Assembly: GCF_010389155.1 (NCBI RefSeq)
Contig: NC_057766.1
Location: 992,001 to 1,056,000 of the forward strand
Source: Erigeron canadensis
Lineage: Eukaryota > Streptophyta > Magnoliopsida > Asterales > Asteraceae
Direction: 5' to 3'
DNA: 64,000 nucleotides
Shown here: positions 23,624 to 36,214 of the stretch, piece after piece
How the letters are laid out: each line of letters begins with the position of its first letter
Position numbering within the stretch: position 1 is the first letter of the stretch
Translations under genes and position numbers: made by a program
Notes under the pieces: generated by a model
What the model saw: the letters and a program-made list of their open reading frames with translations, nothing else
What the model was told of the DNA's origin: nothing
Database searches by the model: none

Positions 23624-24232
23624 ACATCAAAGTTTTCACTTTCATTTTCGTGACACTAAACTTTTAGATTCTCATGTTTTCATCAAACAACTTCCACACA
23701 GTTACGGTTTTACTTTTAAACATTTGGTTTTTGATTTTTTCATTTGTCTTTTTATACATATAGCGTTTTTATTATACAATAACTTTTATCATCGTTACGT
23801 CTTACCTTCATGTTACATTTAAAACATCAATATAGTTATTGTTCATGTTTTTATACATCTTAACATTCTCTACATTATTTTTATTGTATTGCTATATGTT
23901 TAGTTGTTTTTTTAGTGAAAGTTTTCATCTTTTAACTTGTATCCCACATCAAAAATTTTGTTTTCATTTTTATTGACACTAAATTTTTGGGTTCTCAGGT
24001 TTTCATCATACAATTTATACACAGTTATGGTTTTACTTATAGATTATTTTCTTCCGTATTTATACATATATATAACGTTTTTAATATATAATAATTTTCA
24101 TCATGCTTACGTATTACATTCATGAAACATTTAAAGCATTAATATAGTTATTATTTGTGTTCTTATACGACTTATTATTCCTTTACAATATTCTTAATGT
24201 TATTGCTAGATAGTTAGTTGTAATTTTTAAAG
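23624..24232. repeat. Tandem duplication of about 305 bp
   Basis: 23624-23925 and 23930-24232 are diverged copies in the same order: CCCACATCAAA, GACACTAAA, CACAGTTAYGGTTTTACTT, AATATAGTTATT, TTATTGCTA. Downstream near 24325-24353, CCGCGGCAACGCGCGAGGTCAACAACCAGTT resembles a decayed Helitron 3' hairpin. TCTCGTATATACTAAAAACC at 23458 could be its 5' end. Confidence 0.65.
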
Positions 24233-24353
24233 TTTGGGTTCGAATATTTGACATAAATTTGCCAAAGCTTTATCGTATACTCTCCACTTTCTCACTTAAC
24301 TCGCTCAAACGCTCGCCAAAAACGTATCCCGCGGCAACGCGCGAGGTCAACAA

Positions 24354-24949
24354 CCAGTTTACATGCATTAAGTGATAAGTATTTTTCTTTTCCAATTATT
24401 TCAGTTTTTGATTGGTTTTATATATATTAAAATTAAAATTTATCCAATAAAATAGTACATAATCTTCTTTTAGAAAAAAACGTAGTTGTTCATTCTACTT
24501 CAATATCCATACATACGTTTGTAGTTTTTATGTTTTGTTTACTTTATATTTTATTTCATGTTCATATTAGAATTATAAAATTAGTTATCTACTTTATTAA
24601 ATATGTTTGATGAACATAAAATATTTATTAATCTTTTGAACTTATAATAAATAACTTAATTTTTTTTAATAAAAAAAAAAGTACCACAATTTTTTTAATT
24701 ATTATTATTTTTTTAATTTTAAATATATATAGTTATAAAACATTATCATTTATTAAAAAAAAATAGTTTGATTTGATTGGGTTGTTGATAGGAATATAAA
24801 ATACGAGTTTAGTTGGGTTGGATGTATACAAGAGAAATAATTTTATTTCTTAATTAATAATATCATTTGGTTGAGTTGTGAATGGATATGTGAAACGAAC
24901 AAGACGAAAACCAATTAAAACGGAAAAGTTGGAAATATATTTTTTTTTT
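24354..24949. other. AT-rich spacer
   Basis: No gene recognised. Confidence 0.5.
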
Positions 24950-25897
24950 TTACACACAGACTAATACTCCACAAACTAGTCTACAATAGACTAATACTTC
25001 ACAAACTAGTCTACAACAGACTAATACTCCATATACTTCTGCACAAACCCATTTCGACTCAAAAATTCATTTCCACATATTAACAACTAGTAAAACTAAT
25101 CACAAACACATTTACAAACCTGTTAAAACCTACCATAATACAACTAATCCATCAACAACCAGAATTCGAAAAGCATTTGACCAAACATAACCATAAACAA
25201 ATGTACCAAGACATGACCATGAACAACCAAATATACTAAGTGCCAAAGTCAAGAGGGATTACTAAGTATCTATACAAAATGATCCATTCTTCATGAATGG
25301 CTATACCTTTAAGTCTTCCAAAGAAACCTTAACTTCAAACTCAAATCAACAAACCTAGTTCCTTTTCTCGGAACCACCTATCAAAATGGTAAACAACTAA
25401 AAAGTAAGCGAATGCTTAGTGAATCAACTTGCATACAAATATATATATATACGAAGGAGGGCAAAAACACAAAAGACTATCGCATGTAGCCAATGATACC
25501 GTCATATCATCACTTGCATACTCACTTTTGCGCTAACAAAACATACATGGATCCATATACGCTAAACAATAATCTCAAGAGGTTATTAGGCCTCAAAGGT
25601 TCTTAGGGCTTTATCTCAAATCAACTATGGGGTTCTTAGGCCCCGGCCTCTAATTAGGCCCTAAAGCCGAATCGATTACCACACACGGAATCCACCATCA
25701 TATGGTAATCGACCCAACGCACATATAAGAGTATGCAACAGTACTCACATCCTCCGCGACTAACAACAATCAAGAATGCCACAACAAGTGCAAAGCTTTC
25801 AACCTAACAAATCAACACAATATGCATAAGACATTATTCACAAAACTTGGCTAGCTCACCTAGCCACTAAAAATTCACTAGCATTCCTATCCATTCA
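24950..25897. repeat. Left part of an older LTR-derived repeat
   Basis: Non-coding sequence contiguous, across the 6.4-kb younger insertion, with 32325-33436. Three imperfect units of about 30 bp (ACTAATACTCCACAAACTAGTCTACA) lie at 24958-25035. Its own left boundary was not found. Confidence 0.5.
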
Positions 25898-27829
25898 TGT
25901 AACGTCTCAACCCAAATGAAAGCGAAATTATTGAAAACCAAAACTTTAGACTTTATACTTAGAAAAATACGACCATTTTTTGCGAAAAATCAAAATGTTG
26001 CAATTCAAAAAAAGACACTTGTAGTGTTCTTAAAATGATGTAAATAGACTACTATATAAGTTTCAGGACCCAAAAAGGTCAAACGAAGACTCGAAAAAAA
26101 ACAAGGTTCGAGGTCAGTGGAGCACGGCCTTTGCACAGGGCAAGAGCTGTGCTCTGTGACACAGAGGCCGTGCTCTCTGCTGTACACCAAAAACCCTATT
26201 TTTGACGTTTTTTAACATTTTGACTCACAATCAAACTTTTCCTTATCATTCCCTGATACAAATAAATCATAAACACATTACTTAACATTTACAAAAGGTT
26301 TCAAATATTCAAGAGAAAGTTCTACAACTTTACGGGTCATCCACCCATTTAGTCAAAATTTATCCAAGTTATAATGAGTTACCAAAGGTTCATGCCTCCA
26401 AACCAACATGTGCCAAAACCAAGTTTACCAAAATGACAAGTTACCGAAAGGACTTGTATCAAGAGCCATTAAGTACAATAGGGATATTCTACCCAAGTTA
26501 CCCATGTGCCAACCTTAGAGATGGCAAGAACCTTCAACTTAATCTTCACTCAAACACTTCTTTACCCTTGCTACTACCAACTCCTATACAAGATTTAAAC
26601 AACTAAAACGTAAACTACGCTTAATGAATGCATACACATACAATCATAATCCTGCCATTTTCAACTTTGTGCATCAAGCACCACATAATGCCTAGCAAGC
26701 TAGCCATATCATTCATAGCAAACATCATACATACATTTTTAACATGGCCATGGACAGTTTGGCTAGTAGAAATTTACCCACCTACTCGCTCTTACATACA
26801 ACATGACTAGTAGGAATTTACCCACCTACTAGTTTTTGCATACAACATGACTAGTAGGAATTTACCCACCTACTAGTTCTTTCAAACAATCAAACTATGG
26901 GTCATAGGAATTTACCCACATATGACCTCTAATAACAAGAATATGATTATATGCATATACGCTCACCTCAATTTGGCTACTTGACACAAAAAGGCTACAA
27001 TTCACAATTCAATCTTCAACACCTAAACAAGAATAAACACATAACATCTATGAGTTCCATGACTCAATTCCTTTACTTGCATTCATCAATTCTAACATTA
27101 TGGTGTTTGGCTACTCAACACTTTTCTAACAAACCCAAATTTTCATGATAGAACTTTATCTTATGATCACTAGCCAAACACCACCAAATATGAATTCCTT
27201 ACTATGGGGGATTTTCCATTATCAACAAATTCTGTAAATCAAACTAACAAATTCTCAATCAAATTTAGTTAGGTTTTTACTTGAAATTCTTCAATAACAA
27301 AAACCCCCAATTCTAAAGCTAAGAACCTAAATTTTAATAACAATTAAAACTAAGGTTAAGGAGATAAATACCTCAAGAGTGAAAGACAACAATTTAGGGT
27401 TCTCAAAATCACAATTCTTCCCTTTTTCTTCCTAGAATTTTTCAGCCACCACCACCTCCAATCAAACCTTCAATTTCAATTTCTAAGATAAATGGTGATG
27501 ATTATATGTATTGTTCAAGGTTTGAGATTCTTTAATTTATGATTTGAAGATTCAATTGCATGATATTTGGAAGAATTTGAGAGATGAGTTAGTTAGAAGT
27601 GAAGTGGAACTTGAAGTGGGAAAACATGAGTCACAAACTCTATGTGGCTGGCTTTCTTCTCAGGTGGCCACGTCCCATAGTCATTTTTAGTGGGTTTAAT
27701 ACACGCTAGCCACTAAAGTTCCAACTAATTTAACCCCTTTTCTCAAAACAAAATACTAGGAAATTAATTTAATGTCAAAACTATGAAAAGGGTTAATATT
27801 ATATTACCTTAAAATATTGGGGTGTTACA
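25898..27829 (-). repeat. 3' LTR of the LARD
   Basis: 1932 bp. It contains three copies of a 44-bp unit (ACTAGTAGGAATTTACCCAC) at about 26762-26880, against two in the other LTR. Confidence 0.92.
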
Positions 27830-30431
27830 AATCTCCCCAACTCATTTCGGATCACGTCCTCGTGATCCTTACTATGATCCACAAATTCAAAACTTCAAGT
27901 TCTTCAACTTTTCGTTACTTTCTTACTTTAACTCAGTTTCTTAATTCCGCATATAGTCAAACCATCACTAAATTTTCTAAATAGGTACGTCATTATACCT
28001 TACTACTACCACATCATATAATTTATCATTTATCCAAGTCATTTCGTTCAACCAAATCAACATTCTTCTTGTTTCGGGGCTTTTAAAACCCTTCCGTTTA
28101 CTCTTTCGAATTTCATACATTCGTAGAGATTTTCACTTATTAACTCAAAAACAAATTCCGCAATCATTCCTAGTTCATCATTTCTTATCCTCCACACTTA
28201 AGGGGGTTTACTAAATATATTCAAACCCTTGAGATAATTCCTTTTATCTCCTAAAACTCACGGGTTAATTTAAAAACATCTCTTCTATAAACCCTTGCAC
28301 AAGGTAAAACATTTTCACTACAGCTGTAATCTAAATCATCAAATACCAATCAACATACTCGGTTCATTGAATGTATAGCATGCCAATCACATAAACAATC
28401 CAAGAACAAAACCAACGTATTCATGCTAACATTTTGATCAACTATCGTAGCCTATAGTTTGTGCGGAGTTAGTCACGCCCCATCCATGTCTAACACATTT
28501 TGTCATATGACAACACTTTTAACCATAACTCAATGGTCTTTAATTAATTTGGCGATAGCTAAAAATTTCTCAAAACAATTTCTCAATACTAATAATTACA
28601 ATGCCACGGTCTCAATACTCAGTGGTCTTATACCAACAATTATAATGCCATAAGTCTCAATACTCAGTGGTCTTATACCAACAATAATGATGCCACGGGT
28701 TTCACTACCCAATGGTCTTACACCCACAATAATGATGCCACAGGTTTCACTACCCAATGGTCTTACACCCAGAATAATGTTGCCACGAGTTTCTCTACTC
28801 ATTGGTCTTACACTAGTTTTTGTAATGCCACGGGTTTGCTACATTATGGTCTTATGCAAACTTCAATCATGCAATTGTATATATATTGTATTCTCATACT
28901 ATAAACTCTATTCAGATGTTCGTCATCAATTCATGCATCATTACATTCATATTCACCACCCAACTTTGGGTCCATTTAACTCCCTTTTTTTTTTCCAAAT
29001 CTATCACCATCATAAAATCATTATAACTCATTTTTTACAAATCAACAGTTTAAACTTTATAAGTCTTCAAAATTCATTCAAGGATCAAAAATATTCTGCA
29101 TCTAATGGTCTTTGATTCATACTCATCCTATTTGTTCCAAACATATTACCAAAACAATTCAACACCATTATAAAATTTACGTAACCATTCATCAACTAAA
29201 ATTTTATCAATGCTACAAAGTCCCCACTATAACATTATCGTAATGCTACTTTAATCAAATAAAACAACTCACATCCTACAAGTTTCATGTTATTTTCACG
29301 TAATAAATATCTTTCTACTCATCTTGATAACTTGGGAATTTCTCTTCAATCATTAAACATCCCTAATTATAACCACAACATGCGACATACCTTTGAAGTT
29401 TTCATCCTTGCTTCTTAACAAATAAAGCGGAAACACTCAACGAGAAATTATTTGTACATATAAAGTCCTTACCCATAAGTTCCTAAAAATTAACTCATCA
29501 ATTCTTGTATCTTACTTTGAACGAGACAGTATAAGGCTTTTGCCATGGTGTAGTTCCTGCAGAGATTCGTTTTAAGTTTCATCTGTCCATCCGGAGAAAG
29601 ACTCAGCACTACATCCGAAAAGACTTCAGTAAATTCGTTCACAACCCTGAATAATCCGACTATCAGTTAACGTCCTAACCTACTCCATAAACATTGTCAC
29701 CATTATCTACATACTTATTTCTAGACAACCCGATTATCACTTAAAGTCATAACATTACCCATGAACATTATCACCATTATTTAGATACTTGTTACTACCG
29801 TCTCATCTTACAAGTATTTTGTTCTAACCAACTCGCCTTTACGTACTTTTCATTTTTCTATTATAATTCTCTACCAAGACATTCTTTATACCCTTTGACT
29901 TAATTCAATTCTATAGTCACATTATGACCGCAATATGATTTTTAGTTCCACTTTTATGCTTCATAATGAAAAATAGTACACAATTCTTATAATAACCATC
30001 TCCTTAATTAAATACTTAATGTTCTTTCAATCCATAATCTATTATGTTCTCTTTTCTATATCATTTTAGCCAAATTACCAAATAACTATTTAATAATATT
30101 TTGAATTCGTCATGATTAGTTTGATCAATAAATTTACATTACCTTACTTTTTATCTTAATTTACACTATCTAATATTCTACATCCTCACTTCTCTTATAG
30201 TAATTGATCTTAAAATTTCACACCAACTTCATTACAATTTAATAAATGGAACCCTTCAATATAACATCATCAAACTGATTAAAGTTTTACTATCATTTAC
30301 CTATAAACCATCAACATCAAATTTTCAATTTATCTTAAGTGCCAACAATTTGGTAACATTATCAAACCATAAAATAAATCCCTAAAGATCAAATACCTAA
30401 ATCCCTTGAACCATGTCTCTGATACCAAAAA
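27830..30431 (-). repeat. Non-coding interior of the LARD
   Basis: About 2.6 kb of AT-rich sequence with no recognisable retroelement protein. About six units of roughly 50 bp (ATGCCACGGGTTTCACTACC / CAATGGTCTTACACCCA) occur at 28601-28855. The primer binding site region is at 30413-30426. Confidence 0.85.
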
Positions 30432-32319
30432 TGTAACGTCTCAACCCAAATGAAAGCGAAATTATTGAAAACCAAAACTTTAGACTTTATACTTAGAAAA
30501 ATACGGCCATTTTTGCGAAAAATCAAAATGTTGCAATTCAAAAAAAGACACTTGTAGTGTTCTTAAAATGATGTAAATAGACTACTATATAAGTTTCAGG
30601 ACCCGAAAAGGTCAAACGAAGGCTCGAAAAAAAACAAGGTTCGAGGTCAGTGGAGCACGGCCTTTGCACAGGGCAAGAGCCGTGCTCTGTGACACAGAGG
30701 CCGTGCTCTCTGCTGTACACCAAAAACCCTATTTTTGACGTTTTTTAACATTTCGACTCACAATCAAACTTTTCCTTATCATTCCCTGATACAAATAAAT
30801 CATAAACACATTACTTAACATTTACAAAAGGTTTCAAATATTCAAGAGAAGGTTCTACAACTTTACGGGTCATCCACCCATTTAGTCAAAATTTATCCAA
30901 GTTATAATGAGTTACCAAAGGTTCATGCCTCCAAACCAACATGTGCCAAAACCAAGTTTACCAAAATGACAAGTTACCGAAAGGACTTGTATCAAGAGCC
31001 ATTAAGTACAATAGGGATATTCTACCCAAGTTACCCATGTGCCAACCTTAGAGATGGCAAGAACCTTCAACTTAATCTTCACTCAAACACTTCTTTACCC
31101 TTGCTACTACCAACTCCTATACAAGATTTAAACAACTAAAACGTAAACTACGCTTAATGAATGCATACACATACAATCATAATCCTGCCATTTTCAACTT
31201 TGTGCATCAAGCACCACATAATGCCTAGCAAGCTAGCCATATCATTCATAGCAAACATCACACATACATTTTTAACATGGCCATGGACAGTTTGGCTAGT
31301 AGAAATTTACCCACCTACTAGCTCTTGCATACAACATGACTAGTAGGAATTTACCCACCTACTAGTTCTTTCAAACAATCAAACTATGGGTCATAGGAAT
31401 TTACCCACATATGACCTCTAATAACAAGAATATGATTATATGCATATACACTCACCTCAATTCGGCTACTTGACACAAAAAGGCTACAATTCACAATTCA
31501 ATCTTCAACACCTAAACAAGAATAAACACATAACATCTATGAGTTCCATGACTCAATTCCTTTACTTGCATTCATCAATTCTAACATTATGGTGTTTGGC
31601 TACTCAACACTTTTCCAACAAACCCAAATTTTCATGATAGAACTTTATCTTATGATCACTAGCCAAACACCACCAAATATGAATTCCTTACTATGGGGGA
31701 TTTTCCATTATCAACAAATTCTTTAAATCAAACTAACAAATTCTCAATCAAATTTAGTTAGGTTTTTACTTGAAATTCTTCAATAACAAAAACCTCCAAT
31801 TCTAATGCTAAGAACCCTAAATTTTAATAACAATTAAAACTAAGGTTAAGGAGATAAATACCTCAAGAGTGAAAGACAACAATTTAGGGTTCTCAAAATC
31901 ACAATTCTTCCCTTTTTCTTCCTAGAATTTTTCAGCCACCACCACCTCCAATCAAACCTTCAATTTCAATTTCTAAGATAAATGGTGATGATTATATGTA
32001 TTGTTCAAGGTTTGAGATTCTTTAACTTATGATTTGAAGATTCAATTGCATGATATTTAGAAGAGTTTGAGAGATGAGTTAGTTAGAAGTGAAGTGGAAC
32101 TTGAAGTGGGAAAACATGAGTCACAAACTCTATGTGGCTGGCTTTCTTCTCAGGTGGCCACGTCCCATAGTCATTTTTAGTGGGTTTAATACACACTAGC
32201 CACTAAAGTTCCAACTAATTTAACCCCTTTTCTCAAAACAAAATACTAGGAAATTAATTTAATGTCAAAACTATGAAAAGGGTTAATATTATATTACCTT
32301 AAAATATTGGGGTGTTACA
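30432..32319 (-). repeat. 5' LTR of the LARD
   Basis: 1888 bp, nearly identical to 25898-27829. It is one 44-bp unit shorter at about 31290-31370. Confidence 0.92.
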
Positions 32320-33436
32320 ATTCAACTCATTCTCTTTGAGTTGGCTCAAACCCAATTTCTTTTACAAAACTCTACCTTTCAAAATGATCAATCACAATTA
32401 TCTATCATTTTGCTAAAAATCTTATTTTACCACCATCATGTGGCCAATTCATCTTTTTGCTCAAAAATATCAATTTCTCATTTTAACCATAAGGATCACT
32501 AACAACTCAATCATTTGCCTTCCTAAACCCAAAACCCAACTCATTTGTCATTGAGTTACTTTTACATCAACAAAGTCATTAGGTAGTTCAACCTACCATT
32601 TTCATCCATATTTCAATAGCTAGTGAAAACTCAACTTTCTCATAAATCAAAATCATCACATGAGCTTATCAAATTCATAATCATACTCAACACATAACTC
32701 AATGACAAACTAGGTTATCTAAGGAATTAGGGAAAAATTACCATTATCCAATATCTATCAAAAACCCCAAATTGGTTCTCTCCATTAACCCTAAATCAAA
32801 AGAAAGATAAAAGCTAATTTAGGGGAAATCAATACCTCACAACAAGGAGCTAAAACAAGACTTAGATGGAAAATTCTTCTCCCCTCCTTTTTCTCTTTTG
32901 AATTTTCGGCCACCACTATCACCACCACACACCCTAACTTTTCAATTTAGGTTGATTATCATTGTTATTTGGAAGAATTTGATTAATTAATATAAACACT
33001 CTTGAAGAATTGAAATCACACTACTAATCTCCTTCCTTTTTCCTTCTTGGATTTGACCATACACCACCACCACACACACTATTAATTTCAATCTTTTCAA
33101 TTTGAAGATGAAAGGAAGATTATTGTTAGTTGTTGTTGTATAATGATTTTAAAATTAAGTTGAAATGAGGTATGAATTGAAAGGGAATTTAGATAAGAAG
33201 GTAGGAGGAATCAATGAAGGAAAAAGAGAAAATGGGTGAGTCATAACAAGTACATTGGCACTCCTCCTGAGTGCCACGCTTCAAAACACTTTTTTGTGGG
33301 TATTTTACCCACTATCCGCTAAATTTCTAACTAAATTAACCCCCGACTCAAAAATAAAATACTAGGAACTTAGTTTAATGTCAAAACTACAAAAAAGGGT
33401 TAATTTATTTATCTTTAAAATCTTGGGGTGTTACAA
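32320..33436. repeat. Right part of the older LTR-derived repeat
   Basis: It ends with CTTTAAAATCTTGGGGTGTTACA. The last 130 bp match the LARD LTR end with clear divergence (ATACTAGGAA, TTTAATGTCAAAACTA, AAAAGGGTTAAT). It is therefore a related, older LTR into which the LARD inserted. Confidence 0.75.
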
Positions 33437-33734
33437 TATGACACTACGAAGAATTACCCAAAGGGTTGAATCAAACCAATAAAGGGTGGGGCGGTTTCCC
33501 AAATATATTGGGTGAAGTAATACTTGTATATTTTAAGCATAGTGGAATATTTATACTACCCTCAATTACCATAATGAAACGGCAAAAGTGGTGTCGTTTT
33601 GCACTGTTAACCATGACATATATGTAAATAAGGTAAAAGTGAAGACCAATTCATCAGGCAGATACGTAAATAATGTAAAACTTAAGTCCACTTATAAAGC
33701 CACAACAAAAAATTACGGGACACAACTTCCCCTT

Positions 33735-34160
33735 CAAAAAAAAGCTAAATGCGTTGAAATGCAGTCAACTAATCACCAAAAGTTATTGTATGAACGAACT
33801 CTAGGTCGGTTTTATTGTATTCAGGAATCTTGAAATTATGTTTATTGTGAACATAAAACGGATGTAGGACCGGTGAATGTGGGACCGGTTACTTCACATA
33901 AAACTTGTTTATTTTCATATATTTTTTTTATTGTGTGCATAAACTAATCCCAAAAAGTATTTTGTGCATGTCACATAAGCAGTCAGCGGGTCAACGTGAA
34001 AGTGGTGACCGGCTAACTTCTTACCCGATAACTTTTGTTTACTATGGGACTCTTGAATAAGTTTCCTGAATACAATAAAGCCGACCTAGAGTTCGTGCAC
34101 ACAATAACTTTTCAGGATTAGTTAACTACATTCTGACGCACTTAGCCAAAAAAAAAAACA
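33735..34160. mobile_element. MITE with TIRs of about 100 bp
   Basis: The left arm includes TGCGTTGAAATGCAGTCAAC, AAAAGTTATTG and GAACTCTAGGTCGG. The inverted right arm has TGCGTCAGAATGTAGTTAAC, AAAAGTTATTG and GAACTCTAGGTCGG. The arms remain paired for about 100 bp. Non-coding interior. Confidence 0.8.
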
Positions 34161-34504
34161 ATTGACATGCTAACCGCCAGAACCATTTTTGGGTTGGTGG
34201 TTGACGGAATTGCAATTAACATGAAACTTTTGACCATATATACAACTGCAAATCCACACATGCTTTTCTCCTCAAGAATCCAAAGCATTTATCACCGACA
34301 ATAACTATGGGTTGTTTGAATGCTCGGCCAAACCTCCGACAGGTCCTTGCCGAAAACCACTGCTGTTTTTTTTACGCAGCATTAACTAAAATCATTCGTC
34401 ATCTTCTTTGTCCTGATGGATGCATACTAAAAACAATATTAAGAAACAACCCATAACTATAGAATAAAAATCGAATCTTAAGGCAATCTATTGAACGAGG
34501 GAAA
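34161..34504. other. Intergenic spacer
   Basis: No gene or clear repeat recognised. Confidence 0.5.
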
Positions 34505-34872
34505 TCTATATCTATAAACCCTTATAAAACATATTGAAATTCCTATTTTTGGAAATTCAACACTTTTTTATACCCAAAATACCCCTATTTCTTGATCATA
34601 ATTTCCCTATACACCTAATCTATACTTTATAATATCTAATAAAAAAAACTCTCTCTTTATATGTTACATGGAGAAATTATCTAAAATAACATTAATGATT
34701 AGATTACACTACCAGTAATTTATCTTTTAAAATATGTTCATTAACCTTTAAATCAATTACTTTTACATCAATTATCTACACGACTTGACGTCGCCTCTAC
34801 CACCAACAGTCGCTCCTACCACCACACTGTCGCTGTCACGACCACCGCCGCATTGCGCGGGTACTGTGCTAG
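34505..34872 (+). mobile_element. Non-autonomous Helitron, 368 bp
   Basis: It starts A|TCTATATCTATAAACCC at 34505. It ends with CCGCCGCATTGCGCGG, then GTACTGTGCTAG|T at 34872. TC start, 3' hairpin and CTAG end with A/T flanks are all present. The 3' third is a CACC/CGTCG-rich run shared with the copies at 2.97, 22.8 and 63.4 kb. Confidence 0.82.
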
Positions 34873-35140
34873 TAGAACAACATAAGAAATAAGTTTCTTA
34901 AATTAAAGTTTGTTAAGACGATAATTGTTAAACGTACATACTATCAAAGATTTTTTTAAGTTGATTAACATAATTTTGAGAGAAAAAAAATTGAAACGAG
35001 TTGATTGATCATTTTGATGAGTAACAAAAGTAACGAGAGGTGACAATCGACAACAATTGGGATTTTATGGTTTTTATGAGTATAAGATGTGTCATGTGAA
35101 TTTGTGAATGAGAAACAAATGTCATTTTGATATGAGGCGC
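34873..35140. other. Intergenic spacer
   Basis: Nothing recognised. Confidence 0.5.
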
Positions 35141-35430
35141 GTAACACCACCAGGGCAAAAAAGGTAAGCCCGATCAGGCAGCATTTGCAGCGACATCGCC
35201 GTTAATGCTGCGGGGCTCCCATGTCTATAATGGCAAATCTGGCAGAGTATTAGCAAGCCCCCTGTCAGTAATCTAAATCTGGCAGAGTATTAGCGGCGAC
35301 GTCGCCGTTAATACTGTGACGGCGTTGTCAGTAATTATTGCTAGCATGTCGGGTTCGCCACGTCATCACAATTAGCGGCGACCTCGCCGCTAATGTTCTG
35401 GTCAGGTTGACCTTTTTTTGGTGGTGTTAC
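35141..35430. mobile_element. GC-rich MITE with GCGGCGACGTCGCCG palindromes
   Basis: The ends GTAACACCACCAGGGCAAAAAAGGT and, inverted, GTAACACCACCAAAAAAAGGTCAAC flank 290 bp. The interior has TTAGCGGCGACGTCGCCGTTAAT and TTAGCGGCGACCTCGCCGCTAAT, plus a repeated AAATCTGGCAGAGTATTAGC. The flanks share TGTCATTTTGATAT and GTGTCTTTTGATAT, a possible degraded duplication. No coding. Confidence 0.75.
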
Positions 35431-36214
35431 CCAGTGTCTTTTGATATCTCGCCTCATTTTAATGAGAAGGTCTCATGGTTTTGTAAATTGTCCGGTTGTT
35501 TTGGTACAATAGTAATTTTATTTATTCACAATATATTTTTTTAAGAATAATAAAATTATTTTACAAACAGATAAACACAAACTTATGTTGGGGATACACA
35601 GTAAACAACGAAAATAAACCGGATTATACAATCACTGAAGGCGTGATACGCTTTCAGATTCAATCAATTCGGTGGTTCACCCCAAAGTATTCAACCGGAT
35701 ACAATCAGTGATTCGAGAATTTTCTGTATGATTTGTGTTTGAGTTTTGTGAGAAAACTGGAGATAAAATCTTTCTGATTTTCATAACAACAGAATGAGAA
35801 AACCAGGGTCTGTTAACTGCCTTTATGGCAGTTAAATTCGAGTTTCCAAGATTGACAAAATTAATCCCTCAAGTTCCGAAAATTAATTTCTGAGATGTTT
35901 TTGCCGAAAATTGACCCCAGCCAGGGGCTCTGCCCCTTGGACCCCTCTTCCGGGGGCGCCTCGTGCCTTAGGGCTTCGCCCCTAAGATCATAATAAATTC
36001 ATATAAGCGTGCACTCTGCACCACCAAGCTTATATGATGTATTATTATGACTAAATAACCAATTAACCCAATTACACTAAAATACCAACAACTTACAAAT
36101 TAATATAATAGAAAACAATGATTTTTCATTTGCAAATAAAAGTTGCACAGTCTGCTACTCCGCTGCGAAGCACAATGCCTTTTTTTAGTTGGATTTCAAA
36201 GCCAAAGACTTAGG
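35431..36214. other. Intergenic spacer with a GC-rich GGGGCTCTGCCCCTTGG stretch
   Basis: No gene. 35918-35995 (GGGGCTCTGCCCCTTGGACCCC, GGGCTTCGCCCCTAAG) is of a kind often found in plant LTR regions, but no matching partner lies in the window. Confidence 0.45.

Larger units (their letters stand above)
25898..32319 (-). mobile_element. Non-coding LTR retrotransposon (LARD)
   Basis: LTRs 25898-27829 (1932 bp) and 30432-32319 (1888 bp) run from TGTAACGTCTCAACCC to GGGGTGTTACA. The target duplication ATTCA lies at 25893-25897 and 32320-32324. On the minus strand a primer site (TGGTATCAGAGA) follows the right-hand 5' LTR. A purine tract (GTTGGGGAGAT) precedes the left-hand 3' LTR. The 2.6-kb interior has no gag or pol similarity and no long ORF. 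The LTRs are nearly identical apart from a 44-bp unit difference, so the insertion is recent. The TGTAACACC... LTR start is common among Ty3-gypsy elements, but lineage cannot be assigned without coding domains. Confidence 0.93.

Noticed and set aside
28601..28855. Possible CRISPR-like array
   Set aside because: Units of about 50 bp have no conserved repeat/unique spacer alternation and lie inside a retrotransposon; this is a plant genome.
26005..30723. Two identical small minus-strand frames (61 codons) with cysteines
   Set aside because: They are the same LTR sequence in both LTRs of the LARD, with no coding evidence.
35918..35995. Chloroplast-like or rRNA-like GC-rich stretch
   Set aside because: No match to remembered organelle or rRNA genes; GGGGCTCTGCCCC words are typical of plant LTR regions.
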